A stretch of DNA of 13,573 bases from JASGDB01 sp049841315 (GTDB taxonomy: Bacteria > Bacteroidota > Bacteroidia > Flavobacteriales > Weeksellaceae), in assembly GCA_049841315.1 (NCBI GenBank), contig JASGDB010000033.1, positions 1 to 13,573 of the forward strand, read 5' to 3'. The notes under the pieces are model-generated. The model searched no databases. It worked only from the letters and a program-made list of their open reading frames with translations, and was not told the DNA's origin. Positions 13,571 to 13,573 of the stretch are shown here, piece after piece. The stretch's first letter is position 1; each line of letters begins with the position of its first letter. The position numbers and the translations under genes were made by a program.

Positions 13571-13573
13571 GAA

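Overview
The window looks like chromosomal DNA of a Bacteroidota bacterium of the Flavobacteriia, most like Chryseobacterium and its relatives in Weeksellaceae. The reasons are AT-rich intergenic DNA with coding that ends in C/T-rich codons, TAnnTTTG promoter boxes in place of strong Shine-Dalgarno sites, lipoprotein signal peptides, a fused ResB-CcsA cytochrome c maturation protein, and a leftover piece of a type IX secretion (T9SS) sorting domain. Genus is inferred by eye. No CRISPR array, tRNA, rRNA, transposase or phage gene was seen.

Layout. 1-177: edge with a 124-bp repeat (40-163). 178-912 (-): rluF, 23S rRNA pseudouridine synthase. 1039-2791 (-): etfB-etfA, the two electron-transfer flavoprotein subunits, with a hairpin terminator behind them and an 18-bp perfect palindrome in front. 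2792-3248: 457 bp without a clear gene, holding that palindrome, a GC-rich patch, an open 3' end of an unknown frame followed by a terminator, and the promoter of the next unit. 3249-4917 (+): a CNNM/CBS/CorC-type membrane protein and clpS, 4 bp apart. 4952-4984: a terminator shared by convergent units. 5007-7349 (-): a tight three-gene operon of GH53 endo-galactanase lipoprotein, PnuC-type transporter and Tyr-rich lipoprotein. 7350-7497: divergent promoters. 7498-10761 (+): ccsBA. 10762-10875: T9SS tail remnant. 10963-12354 (+): lpdA. 12380-12590: a cluster of hairpins. 12628-13407 (-): patatin-like phospholipase. 13447-13570: the same 124-bp repeat, inverted.

Function. Most genes are housekeeping: ribosome modification, flavin-linked electron transfer, cytochrome c maturation, lipoamide oxidation, and N-end-rule adaptor for Clp protease. 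Etf, Lpd and CcsBA all serve respiration but are in separate transcription units. The accessory part is the GH53-pnuC-lipoprotein operon. I found no convincing new defence or mobile system. The most notable signals are the inverted repeat pair enclosing the whole gene block, the orphan T9SS tail in frame behind ccsBA, the palindrome over the etfBA promoter, and a patatin whose GxSxG elbow reads C-C-S-A-G.
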